Shown: positions 21,240 through 32,840, numbered from the stretch's first letter. The stretch: 64,000 nt of DNA from Lunularia cruciata (GCA_948567375.1 OX419760.1:13268001-13332000), one strand, 5' to 3'. Numbers and translations: made by a program. Notes: a model not told the origin generated them from the letters alone.

Positions 21240-22580
21240 AGTACCTTCTCTATAATGAAGTAATGTTGTTCCTAAATGTGTTTCTTCCTAACATGAAACA
21301 CAAGATTACTAGCAAGTCTAATACTACTCCTGTTATTTACATAGATAAATATCACAATGGAGACAAATATACCAATGTCAACAAGTAATTTTTGAAGCGA
21401 AACTGCCTCACATGCAATGTTGGTCGCTCCTTTGTACTTTGCCTTGCAAGAAGACAAGGATAATGTAGCTTGCTTCTTCAAGGATCAATTAATAGCTACA
21501 TTTTCCAATTGAAAGCATAGCCAGACATGGACCACATGTCCAAAGTACTCCCTATCCAATATACATCTATAAACCCACACAATTGCACATGCTATGTGGC
21601 TACGTATGTAATGTTCCAAACTATATAATGAACTTCACCTATAGCATAACCTTCAAAATTGCATCAAGATGTGGCTTTTGAGGAGTCTGCATGAATTAAC
21701 TCACAAGTCCCACAATGTAGCTCAACTATGGCCTTGTGATAGTGAGGTAGATCAAACTTCCCACCATCCATCTATACACAACAAGATCTTCAAGTAGCTC
21801 TTCCTCAATAAGACTCAACTTCAAATTCTATTCTAAGGGGTGTAGAGATTGGCTTGTAAGCCATCATACCATAATAGGAAGCATATCAATAACATATTGT
21901 TGTTGTAATATCCACATATCTTTACCATTCTTGATGAACTTGATTGCAAGGAAATATCTTAACTCCTCCAAGTCCTTGATCTTGAACTCAACTTACAACC
22001 TACACTTAATTTATTTAATTTGCTTCTCAAAACTCCCACTTAGTATCAAAGCAATGATTGAGTTTTGAGATCAGAATATTGGAGTATCAAAACACTAGTG
22101 ATCTACCATTCCAAGCTTTAGGAGCTTGCTTGAGTCAATATAAGGCCTTTTGCAACCTACATATTGGAAAACTTGAAAGACGGAAAACCTAGGTCTTCAT
22201 ACCTAAGTGGCTGCACCATATGCATCTCTTCTTGAAGAACTCCATTCAAGAAGGCATTCTCCATATTCATTCGATCCAACTTCTAGTGCTTATTAGTTGC
22301 TAATGCTACTATTGTTCAAATAGTAGCCATCTTAGCAACATGACTAAACGTCTCAAAATAATCAATTCAAAGCTTTTGTGCATAACCCTTGACTACCAAC
22401 TTGGATTTGTACTTATTCATAGAACTATCTTGGTTCCACTTGATCTTGTATCTACAACCAATTACCTTCTTACTTGGTGGAACATCCACTAACTCCCATG
22501 TCTGTTGCTGGCTTAGGGCAACAATCTCCTCATCCATAGTTGCTACTCATTGCTTGTTCACAACACTTTTTGAATAATAT
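21240..22580 (-). pseudogene. Copia reverse transcriptase and RNase H, broken
   Basis: On the minus strand, RT motifs are visible through stops, for example FLNGVLQEEMHMVQP at about 22,205-22,265. RNase H lies at 21,272-21,481 with KKQATLSLSSCKAKY, then ACEAVSLQKLL and FHVRKKHI, the typical Copia end. In copies of this family the segment corresponding to SSCKAKY is normally S-S-T-E-A-E-Y, so catalytic acidic positions are changed here. Confidence 0.88.
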
Positions 22581-22899
22581 TTGGCTCCTATTCTTGGAGT
22601 GAATTCAATATTTATGCATGATGAGAGGTAAGGAAACCCTCATCCATGAAACTTTGAATTGGATGTCTAACTTTGCTTGAATGTTGAGGCAATTGGTCCA
22701 CTATAGAACCATCAATATTACCTCCTACATTTGCCACTACACTTGTGGCATCCCTAAGGCAATCTAAAGTGTGAGCATCAAAACCTGCACTACTACTAGG
22801 TTTTGGGTCAGACTATGGTTTATAGCATAGTCTATCAGACTAGGAACATTGTACATTTGAAGCTTCTATCACTCCATTATCATCAATAGTGTGGTCTAT

Positions 22900-24180
22900 C
22901 TACTAGTCAAAATGATCCTCCTCAGTGGGCAATCAAGGAGTAGGAATAGGCTATGGTGGTGCATACCAAGCCTTTTGCTCATATAACACAACATCCCTAG
23001 ACACATAACGCTTCTTTGTGGAAGGATCATAACATTTTTATCCCTTTGCTTGGAGAGCATAGCCTACAAATACACAATGCATAACCTTGAATTAAGCTTT
23101 CAATGCTTCTCATCTAGAATGCACAAAACACACACAACCAAGGACTTTCAAATGTGAAAGATAAGGCTTATTGCTTATAAATATTCCATTGGCTCGAGTC
23201 AACTGGGCCCTTGGGAAAAAAGTCACTCCCAAGCTATGGTCCAAATACTTTAATTTTGGAGTGTACAAAGGAATTGCTATTGATAAACATTTGTTCATCA
23301 AGTAAACTACACATGCAATGGCTTTTTTCTCAGTATATTTTAGGCTTATGAGTCTTTTTTAGCATAGCTCACATGGTCTCTAGTTACAATCCATAATAAA
23401 ATGGATTTGTAGAATGCAAGAATTGATTATGATGATTCTTGCATTTTGGAACCCTACTTTGCTATAGATTGTAACTACATCTCTGTTAGCATTGGATGCC
23501 ATGATGTTGCAAAAACACTGTGAAATCCATTGGTAGGTATTCACCTCCTCCATTTGAATTTAAATAAAGGATATGGTGCCTGATTGATTCTCTGCAAGCT
23601 TCTTGAAGGTTTGGAGAATAGAAAACACCTTGGGTTTTTACTTCAAGAAATACATCCAAGAGAATCTAGAGAAATCATCAATGAATGATACATAATATTG
23701 AGAATTGTTCAAGCTGGATTTCAAAACTGTCCATACATCATTGTGCACCAACTCAAGTAGTTTGGTTGCATCTTTTTCTTGGTGGCTGAATGGCTACTTA
23801 GCCTATTTTCCAAATTGATAAGCGGGCAAATCTTTGCACTATTACTACATTTAAACTATGAAATACTAGTAACTACAATAGTGCTTGGTAGATTCTTTAG
23901 CTTCTAGAAATTCATGTGGCCAAGGTGCTTATGCTAAATTTTCATATCAGTCACTTGTGATCCAATCTGTCCATACATTGCTGCTTGAATCTGAGACAAT
24001 GTGATATCTAGTTTGAACAACCTACCACATCTAGTCCTTGTAGCTATCACTATCTACATAGCTTTACTATGTATCACACAACCATCTTGACTAATTAGAA
24101 CCTTATACACTGACTCTACCATCTGACCTACTAAGACAAGATTTTGAGTGATGGTTGATACAAATAGAACATCTCTTAAT
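22900..24180 (-). pseudogene. Copia integrase, broken
   Basis: The pre-integrase zinc region (HKHLGHMNF-like) is at about 23,905-23,950. The integrase C-terminal region at 23,110-23,301 has SHLKVLGCVCFVH, matching the usual Copia segment L-x-V-F-G-C. Many stops and shifts lie between. Confidence 0.8.
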
Positions 24181-24289
24181 GTCTAGTTTTTGGACTTCAA
24201 GGCAACAACAAGCACTTTACCCTTATGAGTGATTTGATGTTGGGTATCATCACTTGTAACAAAAACATTGGATGCTCAATTGGTTCTAG

Positions 24290-24350
24290 ATGAATGAACC
24301 AATCTTGATGTGCTATCATGTGGTTGTTGGATCGTAAATCAATGTACCAC
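24290..24350 (-). pseudogene. Copia protease active-site region, mutated
   Basis: The minus frame reads EEWYIDLRSNNHM, which corresponds to the Copia W-x-x-D-S-G-x-S-x-H-M site. The catalytic D-S-G has become D-L-R. Confidence 0.7.
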
Positions 24351-24469
24351 TCCTCAATGTGTTGCACCATAGTCCCCATGACATAGGTCATTGTCAGTAG
24401 ACTCTCTTCTTCAAGATCATCACAACCTTCAAAGTCATAAGTTGCAATTTTTTTTGAGCAATCTAGCCT

Positions 24470-25363
24470 TGACCAACATTATGTTGTTGCTATTGCCTCT
24501 TATGACTTAGCAGAGTGACCTCTTGCAGCACAATGGTTACTTTGCATAAAAGAAATGTAGCCTCTACTCTTGTTTGAATCTTGACTTTGTTGTGGTTGGG
24601 CTAGTCCTTGGTTTTGGTAATAATTTGGTTGTTGATGCTGATGTCCACAATTATGTGCACTACTTACATTACCACTATGTTGGTACCGCGTCCAAAACAC
24701 ATCTATGGCTCCTACCTTTGCTTTGAATTAAATATAGAGCCTGATCTTGTTATTGAAAATTTAAGGAAGACCGTTTGTTTCCTATCAATTGCATCTCTTC
24801 CTATCATTTACAGACAAGGAAGTCAAATTTTGAATTGAAAGAAAAGTCTCATATATAGCAATCATTGTCTAAAAAGATTGGTACTCAAGACCCAATCCTT
24901 GTAAGGTGATCATGCTTAAATCATCATCATCTACTATGAATCCAATGCTATCAAGTTGGTCAACAATACCACTTATGGACAAAATGTATTTGTTCATATA
25001 TTGTGATTCCTTCTTGATAATATTAAGCTTTTGTTTCAACTACAACTTGTGCATCTTGGTAGCTGTCTCAAACACCTTTCCAATCACCTTCCATGCAAGT
25101 TGTGGTGTCTTTGCATCTTGAACTTAGCCACACATAGAGGTAGAAATGGAAATTGTAAGGTAATTCAAGACTTGATTGGCTTGTTTCTTCCATTTTCTCA
25201 CCTCTAGGTTCTTATCATCCCTTTTGGTTTCATCTCCTTCCATGTGACAATCTCTCATAGTTCTTGTCTCAAAAAGAAATACTTCATGCATAATTTCCAT
25301 ATAGCACAATTTGCCTTGTCAAGCTTCTTGCCTATGATAAAACTTGCATTAAATTTAGCCATG
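24470..25363 (-). pseudogene. Copia gag, broken
   Basis: The minus-strand start codon at about 25,361-25,363 (plus-strand cat in agccatgg) opens a peptide with KLDKANCAIWKLCMKYF, the Copia gag beginning. It continues through stops to a Gln-rich region (24,500-24,700) and a degraded zinc knuckle (AARGHSAKS). The leader from 25,364 to 26,076 is non-coding. Confidence 0.75.
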
Positions 25364-26076
25364 GTTGATCTTTAGTCATAATTAACAACCCAATTGTTTG
25401 CTCCAATTGAGCATAACCTCATGTACATTGTCAATTCTTCTCTTGATTCTGCACCTTGCTAAATGTGCATATCTATTGATCATGAAAGAAGACAAGAAAG
25501 TCGAGAAACTTTATGAAACACAAGAAAAAATATCCATTCAAAGTACAACTAAAAAAAAAAGTACATCCTTGATGATGGTCAAAGGAAAAAAATGCCAAGA
25601 AAATGCCAATTTCAGATTTGGAAGGCAAAACCAAAGTGATCTCTTAAGAATCACACAAAAATCACACAAGTTGGTGCCCAAGTTGGTGCTTCCATCCTAA
25701 TCACTAGTTGAATTTCCTACACATGGTTTTTGGGAAGGTTTTTTTTGGATGATATCAACCTCCAAAGGATTTGTCATCAAAATCTTTGATTGTGTTGAAA
25801 CTTGATAGATAACTAAATCTTTTGAACAAGCATCTGGAAAGGAGCTTTGAGATGTCATTTTGGCCTGAAAATTTTGTCTCAGCCCTTAAAAAATGCAATC
25901 AAAGTTTTGTCAATGTGTACTTTTTGCACCTCTCTTCATCATATTTTGGTCGATGGAACTTTGGGGTAAGTAGCACAACCTACTACTACACCACAACAAA
26001 CATTTCTTTCTCCAATCTGCAATTCTCTCACTCACCTTGCACAAACATACATCCAAGGCTCTCCATACTCTTGATC

Positions 26077-26088
26077 GCTTTGATACCA
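26077..26088 (-). other. Copia primer binding site, initiator-Met tRNA type
   Basis: The plus strand reads gctttgatacca, which is tggtatcaaagc in element orientation, directly adjoining the 5' LTR. It is the same variant as at 4,953-4,964. Confidence 0.85.
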
Positions 26089-26350
26089 TGTGAAGAAACT
26101 TTGAACTCATACAAGAGAGCGAGAGTGGGGTTGAACCAAGAGAGTGAATTAAGTAGGCAACCTAGTATATATAAAAATATAAGAACAAGTGCTACCCAGA
26201 AAGAAGGGTAGGCCAAGAACCTAGTGTGCCATGTAGCCAATAGCTTCAAACTAACTCTATAACAAGTTTACTGATTGGGAACACAATGTTAGACAAGTTC
26301 AATCTAACACTAAACTAATTCACACTTATATAGAGCTTGGAGTCTTAAAT
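26089..26350 (-). mobile_element. Copia 5' LTR
   Basis: Matches 20,831-21,098 along its length, with substitutions and small indels. The outer end has decayed from a ctcaaca-like to a cttaaat end. A tatatataaaa word near 26,168 may be the TATA region (complementary strand). Confidence 0.88.
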
Positions 26351-26888
26351 CTTGCAATACAAAATTAGTGTCAATAAACATACACATAAATTGATAATTT
26401 TTATGTTATTTTTAGTATGCAATATGTGGAAAAAATTGTCAAGCAAAGAATTCTAAACACTAAGTTTTGATAGTAGTAAGAACAAAGGCAAACATCATAA
26501 GAAAATGTAACATTGTAAAAATTTGTAACACTTAATTCACAATTGCTAGAAGAGTACAAATGAAGCAAGGTGGACTCATAGCACATTTTCTGCTTGTGTG
26601 TAGTTCCTCTTGCCTTGACATATCAAAAGAGAAACAAGAACCATAGAACTTTAGTGATGTCATGGTTTGGCTCATTTCAATCCTAGTTTCATTGTAATAA
26701 AGAGGATTAATTGCAAAAAGCACTTAACACTAACAAGACTCGAGCACCTAATAATTGCAAGCACTCTCTCTTGTGTATATCTCATATGTGTAAAAAAATC
26801 CTTAGTGCTCAAAGAGGGTCCATTTGCAAGCTCATGTATGTAACATTAAACTCTAACACCCACATCCATATTAATCTAAGAGCAAGGT
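26351..26888. other. Unassigned spacer
   Basis: AT-rich DNA with short minus-strand ORFs and no recognisable domain or repeat edge. Confidence 0.4.
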
Positions 26889-26994
26889 GTCATGCGTATG
26901 TACATCGCTACACAACATACATCATTGTCAACATCATACACTATAGAAGCAAAACTCACACATAAGTCATACATAGACTCTAAAGTGCCACAAT
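26889..26994 (-). repeat. Extra copy of the first 105 bp of the copy-A LTR
   Basis: Nearly the same as 27,444-27,552 (for example catcgctacacaacatac, catcattgtcaacatca, cacataagtcatacatag, actctaaagtgccacaat). In element orientation it follows the end of the 3' LTR, so the LTR start sequence appears again beyond the element. Confidence 0.75.
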
Positions 26995-27550
26995 AATCAG
27001 ATTGTTTACCACTCTCAACTCAACTCAACTCAGATCAGTACTTGATCTGTCACTCTATAAACTGCCAACAACTAGGCACTAATTACAGTCAAGCCACACC
27101 CACTCCAGCATAAAGAATCCAGGTGACTCTCGACGGCCTATGTCCACCATAGCCAAGAACTCAAAGGCTCAACATCAGAGAAGTGAGCTCTCTGAAGCTA
27201 CACTTTGAAAATATACCCCTTGGACTTGAGCTAGGTCTGAACCCTAACGGTCCTGCTGATAGCACACTCGATGGTGCAAACGGTGCAAAGTGATGGTGGG
27301 CCCCACCATGAAGTTAGTACCCCAAACACAAAATCTGACCATCGGAAAGTAGTCTATGAGTAATTGCCAAAATACCTCTAACTACTATCATTGGAACTCC
27401 AATGTCCGAGCATCTAGATGCGACACTACAAATGACGTTGACAGTTGTCGTGCATATATACATCGCTACACAACATACATCATTGTCAACATCAAACACT
27501 ATAGAAGCACAATTCACACATAAGTCATACATAGACTCTAAAGTGCCACA
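26993..27550 (-). mobile_element. Copy A 3' LTR
   Basis: In element orientation it begins TGTGGCAC just after a purine stretch and includes a first 105-bp block (27,444-27,550) plus a 450-bp block (26,993-27,443). The 450-bp block matches 36,287-36,736 nearly base for base. The 105-bp block has a counterpart before the copy-B LTR at 46,657-46,763. Confidence 0.82.
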
Positions 27551-27572
27551 ATTGCCCCTTAGCTGGCGGTTA
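27551..27572 (-). other. Copy A polypurine region
   Basis: In element orientation, ccagctaaggggcaat precedes TGTGGCAC. The corresponding site in copy B (46,639-46,652) is a clearer purine run, gggaggggagtgg. Confidence 0.5.
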
Positions 27573-27721
27573 GGTCCCTCTAACTCCAGATAGCCATCTA
27601 CTCTAAGTACATGGTATACCTATAATGGGCAAAGATCAAGAGGCCGGGTGGTATGGAGCCTCATTGTTAGTTGTCTGGTTGCAATCTATACCATATAAAG
27701 AATGAACTAGCTATAGGTCAA

Positions 27722-28060
27722 GTATATCTAGGACATAACCACTATCCTTGAGGAACCACTATGAGAGGAAGATTCATACATGCCATATGCCATTCTCTCA
27801 AACAACTATCACACACTAACATAGTAGCAACTCCACCAAAAGAGCCACATAGCGTACACCTCAAGCCTGCACGTACAAGTGCCAAGCTTGGGTCCATAGT
27901 ACCATTAATGTATGGGAGGTGGCATGGTGCACAATTAGGCACATGATCCTTCCAAACAACACCATCACATCCTTCTAACACAAGGACTCCAGATGGCAAA
28001 ACCTCATGCACTCTCAAGATAGTGCGGCCTGTCAAACATCAAGTGTCATTGGTGTTGTCT
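27722..28060 (-). pseudogene. PHD-type zinc finger downstream of integrase, one stop inside
   Basis: The minus frame 28,035-27,742 encodes 97 residues. A short beta-rich region (ILRVHEVLPSGVLVLEG, then VWKDHV), like the end of an integrase, is followed by a zinc finger. Its spacing is C60-X2-C63-X11-C75-X2-C78-X4-H83-X2-C86. After a stop at position 98 the same frame gives W-L-C-P-x-Y, that is Cys101 and a position 104 changed from Cys to Tyr. C-X2-C, C-X2-C, H-X2-C, W, C-X2-C matches the PHD finger pattern, including L-V-C-D-S-C and the W-H-x-x-C core. PHD fingers usually read histone H3 tails, so a targeting role like that of chromodomains in chromoviruses is inferred. Confidence 0.82.
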
Positions 28061-29260
28061 GCTATAGATATACATAGTCTCTTGGATGAAATCAACGGAT
28101 CAAGAGTCTATAACCTCCTCCTCAAATGGTAGCATAGTGTAAAGTATCTATATGCTGAGCAATTGCCAAGTTCTCAAAAGCCATCGCAATCACTCTCTAA
28201 AAGATCTCTGCCTATTGAGAACATGCGCTTATCCATACATCAAGGTCATCTAAGTTCAAAACTACAATAGCATCTCAACAAATGGCTATAGGTAAATCTA
28301 GATCTCATCCATAGAGTAGAAAGTACGGAGAGAAGGATGCTAAGGAGGCTTGCCGGTTGAACCAATAGCCCATGGCCAACCAAGGTAATTGGAGATCCCA
28401 ATCTCCCAAGTGGCCTCTCTGCAAACCATACTTTTGCAATCCTCTCTTCACCGTCTGAACCACTCTCTCTGCTAAGCCATCTGCCTTAGGGTGATCTCAA
28501 GAGGTAGTACAATGATCAATCAAAGCCTTGTCACACAAGACCTGAAACTCCTCCAAGAACTTTGTACCCTGATCAGTCAAAACCTCAGTTGGTGCACCAA
28601 AATGACTAAGAACTCGATCCAAGAACGAGTAAGCTGTCCTTTCACTAGACTTGTCAAGAAGTGCCACCAACTCAATCCACTTGGAGAAGTGCTCCACCAT
28701 CACCAAAACAGATCGATGATGTCACAGTCAGCGATAAAGGTCCAACAAAGTCTAAACTCCAACGGTAACCCAACCCCATGATCGGTAATGGGTGTAATTG
28801 TGGCGTAGGAGCATTGAATGATGCTCTAACTCGATCACAAACCACACATCTGACAACAAACTACTATACCTCGGTCTGCATACCGCGCCACCAATTATGA
28901 GTCTAGAGTAAGCTATATGTACGCTTGACTCCAAAATGTCTTAGCTCCTCATGAGCATGACAGACCAACTGTTGTCTCTGAGATGGAAGTGGTACTACTC
29001 ACACTCTACCATCCTCCCATACACGCAAAAGGTGTCTGCCCTCCAATCTGAACCATCGGGCTTGCTGAAGAACACGATCTCTCTCCTTGGCCCCAACTAT
29101 GCCACCCACAACACCAGTGTGAAGATAGTCCATCACTAAGACATCATCATGAATGTCTTGCTGAATTGTACCAACATCTTCACTCTTTGGATTTGTGACC
29201 TCAATAACTCTTCATGTATGTGTTGAGAGAGATACCACCAAAGCCTCAGAAAATATACAT
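28061..29260 (-). pseudogene. Copy A integrase, broken
   Basis: The zinc-binding H-H-C-C region is at about 28,830-28,965 (HAHEELRHFG, then CVVCDRV). The catalytic core has Asp in SLDFVGPL (about 28,740-28,765), Asp45 of the 28,706-28,497 frame in LTDQGTKF, and Glu in ADGLAERVVQ (about 28,460-28,487). All three catalytic residues survive, but stops separate the pieces. A C-terminal stretch links to the PHD region. Confidence 0.85.
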
Positions 29261-29421
29261 AGAAAGGCAGATGCATGCTAACCTGGCACCATCTCCTCAT
29301 CTGTCTCACCATGCCAACATGCTCCGGTCTGATCCTTTTGGCTGGGACATGGGTTTCTACTCAATCCATCTACATCATGGTTCACCACTCTAGGTCAGTG
29401 AACAACCGTAAAATCATACTC

Positions 29422-29760
29422 CTATAAAATCAGAGCCCATTGTGCAAGCTTCCTTGAAAGCTTGTCTGACTCCATCAACCACTTCAATGGCGAATGATCA
29501 ATGATGAGAATGAAAGGGTTACCAAATAGGTAACATCGGAAATGTGCCACTACCCAAACTGCTACCAAGCACTCTCCCTCATATGAACTATACTTTGCCT
29601 CCGCTGAATTATTGGAGCAACTAGCATTGGCCACCACAAACTCCTTCCCCTCATCATGCTGGGTGAGCACCGCTCCAAGCCCCAACATACTCCAATCAGT
29701 ATGAACCTAAAATGGTCACCCTCTGATCAATCTCCTCAAAATAGGAGCAGATGTCAACCT
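29422..29760 (-). pseudogene. Copy A RNase H, mostly open
   Basis: An 88-codon open frame shows GLGAVLTQHDEGKEF, an EGECLVAVW segment with the catalytic Glu, and DHSPLKWL with the later Asp. The first catalytic Asp lies in the HTDWS sequence just upstream. It is the best-preserved pol piece of this copy. Confidence 0.85.
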
Positions 29761-29879
29761 CTCCTTGAGCTCCACAAAAGCTCTCTCTGCTCATCTCCCC
29801 AACACCACTCTTGTGTAAGCTTGGTCAGCTTTGTCAAGGCCTTGGCAATGGCACTAAATCCTCTAACATAGCGGCAATA

Positions 29880-30640
29880 AAAGTTTGCCAACCCAAGGAA
29901 TGCTCACACTCTGCTCACATCCGTAGGCCGAGGAATATGTGCAATAGCCTCCACCTTGGTCTGCTAAACACCAAGTCCTCCAGGGTAGATAGTGTGACCT
30001 AAATACTCAACCTGATCGTGGAAGAACCTACACTTCCCAAGATGTAATTTGAGTCCATGAGATCTCAACCTCTCAAACACCCCCAACAACTATCTCTCAT
30101 GCTCCTCCACAAAGTGCTATAGACCAAAATGTCATTAATATAGCACCGAGCAAAATCCAATCCAGCTGGGATCTTATCTATGACCCTCTAGAACTCAGCA
30201 AGAGCGTTCTTTAACCCAAACGGTAAGAACTTCCATTGATATAACACATCTTTGTCGTGAGGATCAATAGCCCAAAATGTTGTCTTGGACTTATCCTCCT
30301 CTCTGATTGGCAATTGATGATATCCTACTCAAAGATCCAAAGTACTGAAGATCTTTGCATGCCTAATTGCATCAAAAATCTCCTCCGGTGTAGGCATGGC
30401 ATACCGATCAGCCATGGTCTATTGGTTGATAGGACGGTTATCTCCACACATCCGTCTATCTGTGTAGTTTCCATGCATATCCTTCTTGGTTGGCATCACT
30501 ATTGCTGATGCATTCTCTCCATGTGAAATCTCCACCAAACCAGCCTCAAAAAGATCACTACTCCGGCTCTGAATCAATGTTCTCTCCATCTCACTATATC
30601 AATAAGGACGTTGATAAATTAGTGTATCGCTAGTCAGCTC
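29880..30640 (-). pseudogene. Copy A reverse transcriptase, broken and with a mutated active site
   Basis: Minus-strand motifs: a segment like VEISHGENASAIVMPTKKD at about 30,480-30,540, then YAMPTPEEIFDAI, FWAIDPHDKDVLYQWKFLPF and the catalytic box, which reads YIND (30,131-30,142) instead of YIDD. Copy B has the intact YIDD at the same place. Several stops are present. Confidence 0.85.
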
Positions 30641-31189
30641 AATCCGTATACCAAGGCCCTTTAGAGCACCCAAATCTTTCATCCTGAAGGCAAAACAACT
30701 TGTGTGGCTCCTCAAGAACCTCCAAACCCTCCGTCTTTCCTCTCAATAAGCTTGGGTCCAAGATCTGGCTCCCAAGTATCCTTTGTAGCTATAGTAGGAG
30801 TGGAAGACGTACTGACTGGCTACTACACTAGGCCCTTGGGAGCAATAGTGTCATGCCCCCGACCACTAGAGGTCCCAACCTCTGTGTGAAAAACTCCTTC
30901 CACTCTCATTGCAAGCTCCACACGTCTTCTAGCTTCATCCCAAGTGGACCAAGAGTGTAATCCAAGTAGCCCACGCTCACCTGGATGGACTCCAAGTAGA
31001 CTAGTCTCCCTAGTAGCTATTGGTTGTGTCCCAAGAATACCATGTCCACTTGGTCCATCGCCCCCAACATGTGCTTGAATCGTCTCGATCGGCACATAGC
31101 TCACAAGTGTTTGAGTGGTGATACCTATCAAGCGCATCCTACACTACTCTGCCAAGCCAAGGCTCATAATCCAGGTCAAACAGTTTAGG

Positions 31190-32225
31190 CCTAACCTAAC
31201 ACTTGACGCCTGTATGCCTTTGACATTGCTAGAATAGTGGTGATACCGATGTGAAAACCCATCACCCGCTCTCTCTCATCAACGTTGGGCTCCACCAATT
31301 GCTGTAACTGTGAGTCCCAAACAAGTCCAAGTCCTCCCTCTTGAAAAGCATGAGAGCCTAGGAAACTCATGAGTGTGGGAAATACAACTCTAGACCGTCC
31401 AACTAGGTTCACCACTACCATAGGTGACCTATCAGCCACTACCACTATCTGAGACTTACGCCCAACATCCAAGATATCATCAACAAGGATATGGTCAAGT
31501 CGCTGAATCCCATCATAAGCACACTATAGAACCTCTCTGGGTAAGAGGTTTGTCCACCAAAGACAAAGATGATGAGCCCGTGATCCCACTCGGGCTTCAT
31601 CTAATACTTTAGGTCCCATCCAAGAATAGACATGATGTGTACTCACCACCACTCTAGTGCAAGAATCACCCATCAAAGGCATGTTCTCCACAAGGTAAGC
31701 TGGAGAAACGGACTGATGAACCTAAAGATGTCGTAGTATCTATAACATCTCCCAAAACACACCAAAACAAGGATCCTAAAGACCCAAACCTCTACCAGCA
31801 TGTGTATGACCCTGACATGGCCATCCAGAAATCACCAAGTGAATAGGCCCATGTTTCTCCAGATCATGCGCCCCCAGTAAGGAAATGTCTGCTAGTAGGA
31901 CCTTCTGGTAACCTTTGACTGTTGACATTGATAATAACTTCGGATACCAATAGGCCAAGTGTGCCACATGATGTAGAGAGACTCGCTTGGCAGTCTCATC
32001 TCTCTCTACATACAAGTGCCTTTGTACTTATATACCCGTCTGTAATACCATAGCTAGTCCGGTGCTAATCCCACCAAACAACTCTAATAGACATATCCCC
32101 TCTACTGGATATTGCCAAGCAATGAGTGTGGTATCCAAAGGTGTCAAAGCAATCAACTTTAGAGGCTCATCCTCACACTCATCTCCTGATGGTATGAAGG
32201 CTCCACTCCAAGCCTGCTGCACCAA
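31190..32225 (-). pseudogene. C5-cytosine DNA methyltransferase domain in copy A
   Basis: In one minus-strand frame, crossed by a few stops, the ordered motifs of cytosine-5 methyltransferases appear. Motif I, the SAM-binding LLELFGGISTGLA, is at 32,050-32,090. Motif II-like YVERD follows at about 32,000-32,012. Motif IV, VISGWPCQGHTHAGRG, is at 31,790-31,835, with the catalytic Cys at 31,815-31,817. Motif VI, YLVENMPL, has ENM at 31,680-31,688. A motif VIII-like segment, GSRAHHLCLWWTN, is near 31,550-31,590. A motif IX/X end, DERERVMGFH then RRQVLG, is at 31,190-31,290. Family knowledge: these enzymes transfer a methyl group from SAM to cytosine C5 through the Pro-Cys thiolate. The domain sits between protease and RT, so it would be made as part of Pol. 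This copy is inactive because of the stops. Confidence 0.87.
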
Positions 32226-32528
32226 CTGATCTGCATGCTACTGTAATGCCTCCTTTGAACTCTACAATGGAACATCCAAGGTGGATGGAACAATCCCACT
32301 TGTACTCCAAATCCAAGTGATCTCCTTTGGTACTGGAGTATCCTCTGCATGGGCATTCCCCTCCAACAAGTCACCAGGCCAAGTAACTACACCACTAAAA
32401 GCTAAAACTGATGTTGCCATGGTCCTTGACTATATTGAGCCAAGATTGCCACTATTGAAGCGTATTGGTAGGCGACATACCCGTCCCTCACCAGATTGCC
32501 AACTTGGTCTATAGGAGGCTGTCTCTTC

Positions 32529-32840
32529 CTAATAGTCAATGCTGAAATCCATGGGGTATAACATTGCTCTCCCAACTAGCACATCATATGACTCAGCTAT
32601 TGTCGCAATAGCCTGAGCTCTCACCACCAAGCTATCAGTGGGATGACCAGGCTGAACCTCGACAACAAGCTCCCCACGTGTGATGTATTGTGTCAAACTA
32701 CCACCTAGAGATGTTTGGATCTGAAATGGACACCTCTCCACATTGGTCTTCCGTAACTCCAGACCGACAAATGTAGCCTTCCCCAACATAAGAGGCTACG
32801 CACCAGAGTCTAACAAGACTCTTTGTGGTGTATAGACCTT
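32529..32840 (-). pseudogene. Copy A aspartic protease
   Basis: The minus strand reads RVLLDSGA at about 32,798-32,822, an intact catalytic D-S-G-A. After a stop, an 86-codon open frame (32,789-32,529) ends with SYDVLVGRAML, the usual second half of a retropepsin. The stop sits just after the active site. Confidence 0.78.

Larger units (their letters stand above)
20831..26350 (-). mobile_element. Decayed full-length Ty1/Copia retrotransposon
   Basis: LTRs of about 265 bp flank a minus-strand internal region in Copia order: gag, protease, integrase, RT, RNase H. A Met-type primer site lies next to the right LTR and a polypurine tract next to the left one. The 5-bp flanks are cttgt (20,826-20,830) and cttgc (26,351-26,355), a target duplication with one change. 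Reading frames are full of stops, so it is inactive. Confidence 0.92.

Noticed and set aside
26889-27552. 105-bp direct repeats as a possible CRISPR-like or satellite array
   Set aside because: Only two units exist and they enclose a known LTR block. They are LTR start sequences.
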